Of a stretch of DNA of 64,000 nucleotides, positions 61,796 to 64,000 are shown one piece after another. The position numbers were made by a program, and so were the translations under genes. Positions within the stretch are counted from its first letter, which is position 1, and each line of letters starts with the position of its first letter. The stretch covers positions 372,001 to 436,000 of the forward strand of contig NZ_CP079199.1 in the NCBI RefSeq assembly GCF_024758565.1, in the 5' to 3' direction. This DNA is from Mesomycoplasma ovipneumoniae. GTDB lineage: Bacteria; Bacillota_I; Bacilli_A; Mycoplasmatales; Metamycoplasmataceae. The notes under the pieces were generated by a model. That model had not been told where the DNA came from. It ran no database searches and saw only the letters and a list, made by a program, of their open reading frames with translations.

Positions 61796-64000
61796 ATGAA
61801 ATCTAAAATTACTAAATTTAGCTTACTTTTATCTTCTTTTGTAACAGTTTTTGGTGTTGCAATTGCTTGTGGAACTACTCCTGAAATTAAAATACCAGCT
61901 AAACAAAACGAAAATGCAAAACCACTGCCTAAGAAACCAAATTTAGATAACCAAAATAATTTATCTTCAGACAAAAAAGAAGAGGAAAATAATTCAACCT
62001 CAAGAAGAGATAATGAACAAATCAAAACAAAGACAGAAGATAAAACAGAAGAGGAAAATCAAGAATCAGAAAAAGATATAAAAAATACATCAAATTCTGC
62101 TACAAGAACAGATGAATCTTCCAAAATTGATACTAATATTGATTCAGATTCTCTAAAAAATACTACAAGTGCTACCGAAAATAATGCCAGCCAAACTAAT
62201 AACGCCTCTTCTTTAGAAAATAATACAAATTCTAAAACATCTAAAAAAACTCAACTAACCTTATTTGAACAGCAACAACAAGACACTATTGAAAAAATTA
62301 GTAAACTTAGTACAATTTCTTCTAGTTTTAAACACTTTTTTGCAGAAAAAGTAAGTGAGCAAAAAAGTGCTGAAGATCTTAAAAAACTAGAAGAAAAATT
62401 TAACAAAATTTCAAATTTATCAGCAAAATTAAAGGAAACAATTGAATCAGCAAACTTTGTAAAAACAACTTCGAAATATACTTCTACCACAAATAATGTT
62501 GATAAATTATTAGATACAACACTTTTAAAAGCACAATCATTTTTTCACAATAACCAACTAGCTTTTTCTGATAATATAGATAATTTAGAAGTACAAATTA
62601 ATGGTACACAAAATGAAATAATAAGACTTCAAAATGAATTGAATGGCAACACATCAGAAGAAAATATTAAAAATATTGAGCAAGCAATTAATGATGCAAA
62701 TCCCTCTTTTGATGATGAAAAAATAAGTACTTATGAACTACAGGACAAATTAAATCCTGCAGCTTTTGATGTTGAAACTACAAAATTATTAACTAAAATT
62801 GAAAAAGAAGGCTACACTTTTGAAATAAAAGATACTAATATTAGTAAATTAGACAATAACAAATTAGAAATCACATATCAAGTTAAAGATAAAAATAATC
62901 ATCGAGCTCGCCTTACAAAAACTCTTGATTTTCACAACAAAGGCAAGTTTAATATAGAAAGCAAAATTAAAGAATTAGACAAAAAATTTAACTCACTTGA
63001 TGATTTATATGAATTTGATAAAATTAAATTATCACAAATTCAAGAGACGTATATTGATAATTTACAAGATTTTATTAAAGAAAATTTTAGATCTAAAGGT
63101 AATAGAATTGATCAAATTTTTAAACATAATTTAGGCCAAATAAGCTATAAAAATAAACACTTTAGTGCACAAGTGCATTTTTTAATGTTCAACAAAGTTG
63201 TTAAAACTTTAGAGCTAAAATCCAATGTCGAGATTGAACTACGAACAAAAGATTTAATAGGAAGCAAAAAGGATCGAGCTGATCTAGAACTTTTAATTTC
63301 TAGTTACCTTACAAATAAAGATTGATCTTACCATAGTCTAGAGGCTAGCCAACCAATTTTAAAAGATCTACAACCTATTAAACAAGATGTTGATCATCAT
63401 GGAATTCCTTCAATGTTAGCACTACAAAAATTGAATGAAATCTATAAGTGGCCACAAATTGGTAAGTACTCACTTTTTGTTAAGGAAGTACTTGATCATT
63501 CAAATATTTATGATTCTAATCGCGGCGGGACAGCAAAATTAATTTTTGGAATCAAAAAGGACAATCAAGAACTTAATTTTCAAGATTGAAATTTAGAGAT
63601 AACTGAAAGCGATTATAAAACTAAATATGCTAAAAATATGTGATATTTTCGACCACTTCGTGCTAGTGATATTGAATTACCTTCTAATTGAGTAAGTAGT
63701 AATTTTGATAATAGTCATAAAAAATTAATTGATGAAATTAACGCCTCTAATTTCGATTTAAGAAAAACTCCAGGTGCTAAAGTGAACGGAAAAGAAACAC
63801 TTTTTAGTGTTTTAAACCCTCAACACTTAGTTAGCCAATTTCGAAAACAAGATGCTGGTAGTGCCCTACAATATTTATTAAAACTTAAAAATAATCATAA
63901 TAACAAGACTCAAAATGATTCAACAGAGTTTAAAGGAACTTTAGATGAATCAAAAGCTGCCACCGGAGGAGATGAATTTGACAAACAAAGTATTCAAGCT
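61796..64000 (+). CDS. Large surface lipoprotein (3' end outside window)
   Basis: At least 735 residues; lipoprotein signal FVTVFGVAIAC, then about 130 residues rich in Asn, Ser, Thr, Lys and Glu (a flexible spacer), then helical and folded regions. It reads through TGA (Trp) at 63323 and beyond. The segment with KLNEIYKWPQIGKYSLFVKE and YFRPLRASDIELPSNW looks like a globular domain. The overall plan resembles the large mycoplasma adhesin lipoproteins of this lineage, but the family is not recognised with confidence. The start at 61796 is chosen for the signal peptide; an upstream in-frame TTG is unlikely. Confidence 0.75.

Overview
The window is AT-rich mycoplasma DNA. UGA must be read as tryptophan for almost every gene to be intact: cls, rnr, gap, ileS, rpoB and rpoC all continue through in-frame TGA at Trp positions. 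Gene content points to the M. hyopneumoniae / M. ovipneumoniae / M. conjunctivae / M. dispar lineage (Mesomycoplasma). This evidence includes the rplJ-rplL-rpoB-rpoC block, the parE-parC pair, an immunoglobulin-binding/protease (MIB-MIP) pair, and many lipoproteins. The species is an inference and was not determined.

Layout. 1-3809: cls, secG and rnr on +. 3810-5770: a dispersed non-coding repeat split by an intact IS3-family element. 5766-13429 (-): lspA-ileS and parC-parE. 13595-17085: gap, a second copy of the repeat, an array of micro-ORFs with strong ribosome-binding sites, tRNA-Ser(GCU) and tsaD. 17060-21952 (-): a large fused membrane protein, scpB, scpA and plsC, all tightly packed. 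22092-23141: a YwaF-like membrane protein running into a third repeat copy. 23729-33191 (-): tsaE, rpoC, rpoB, rplL, rplJ.

From 33.4 kb the window becomes accessory. It holds two paralogous membrane-anchored proteins beside a subtilase remnant (35.4-38.5 kb). Next come a UvrD-like helicase/nuclease with an amber-interrupted DEDDh exonuclease (38.9-41.5 kb) and a fourth repeat copy. The MIB-MIP operon follows at 42.4-47.0 kb. Then two tandem paralogous subtilase-lipoprotein operons (47.8-55.3 kb) and a fifth repeat copy. The region ends with a restriction-modification locus having two m5C methyltransferases, one apparently fused to a nuclease (56.5-59.9 kb), a DUF4143-type AAA ATPase, and the start of a large lipoprotein gene.

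Four observations stand out. (1) MIB is out of frame by exactly one unit of an (AG)10 tract, a likely phase-variation switch. (2) The roughly 0.6-kb repeat family has an internal promoter, a tiny ORF and a hairpin with partial covariation. At several sites it is flanked by long duplications of the 3' end of the neighbouring gene. (3) The subtilase-lipoprotein operons form a second, duplicated protease-plus-surface-partner system next to MIB-MIP. (4) A 945-residue protein appears to join a degenerate phosphohexomutase to a flippase-like membrane domain.
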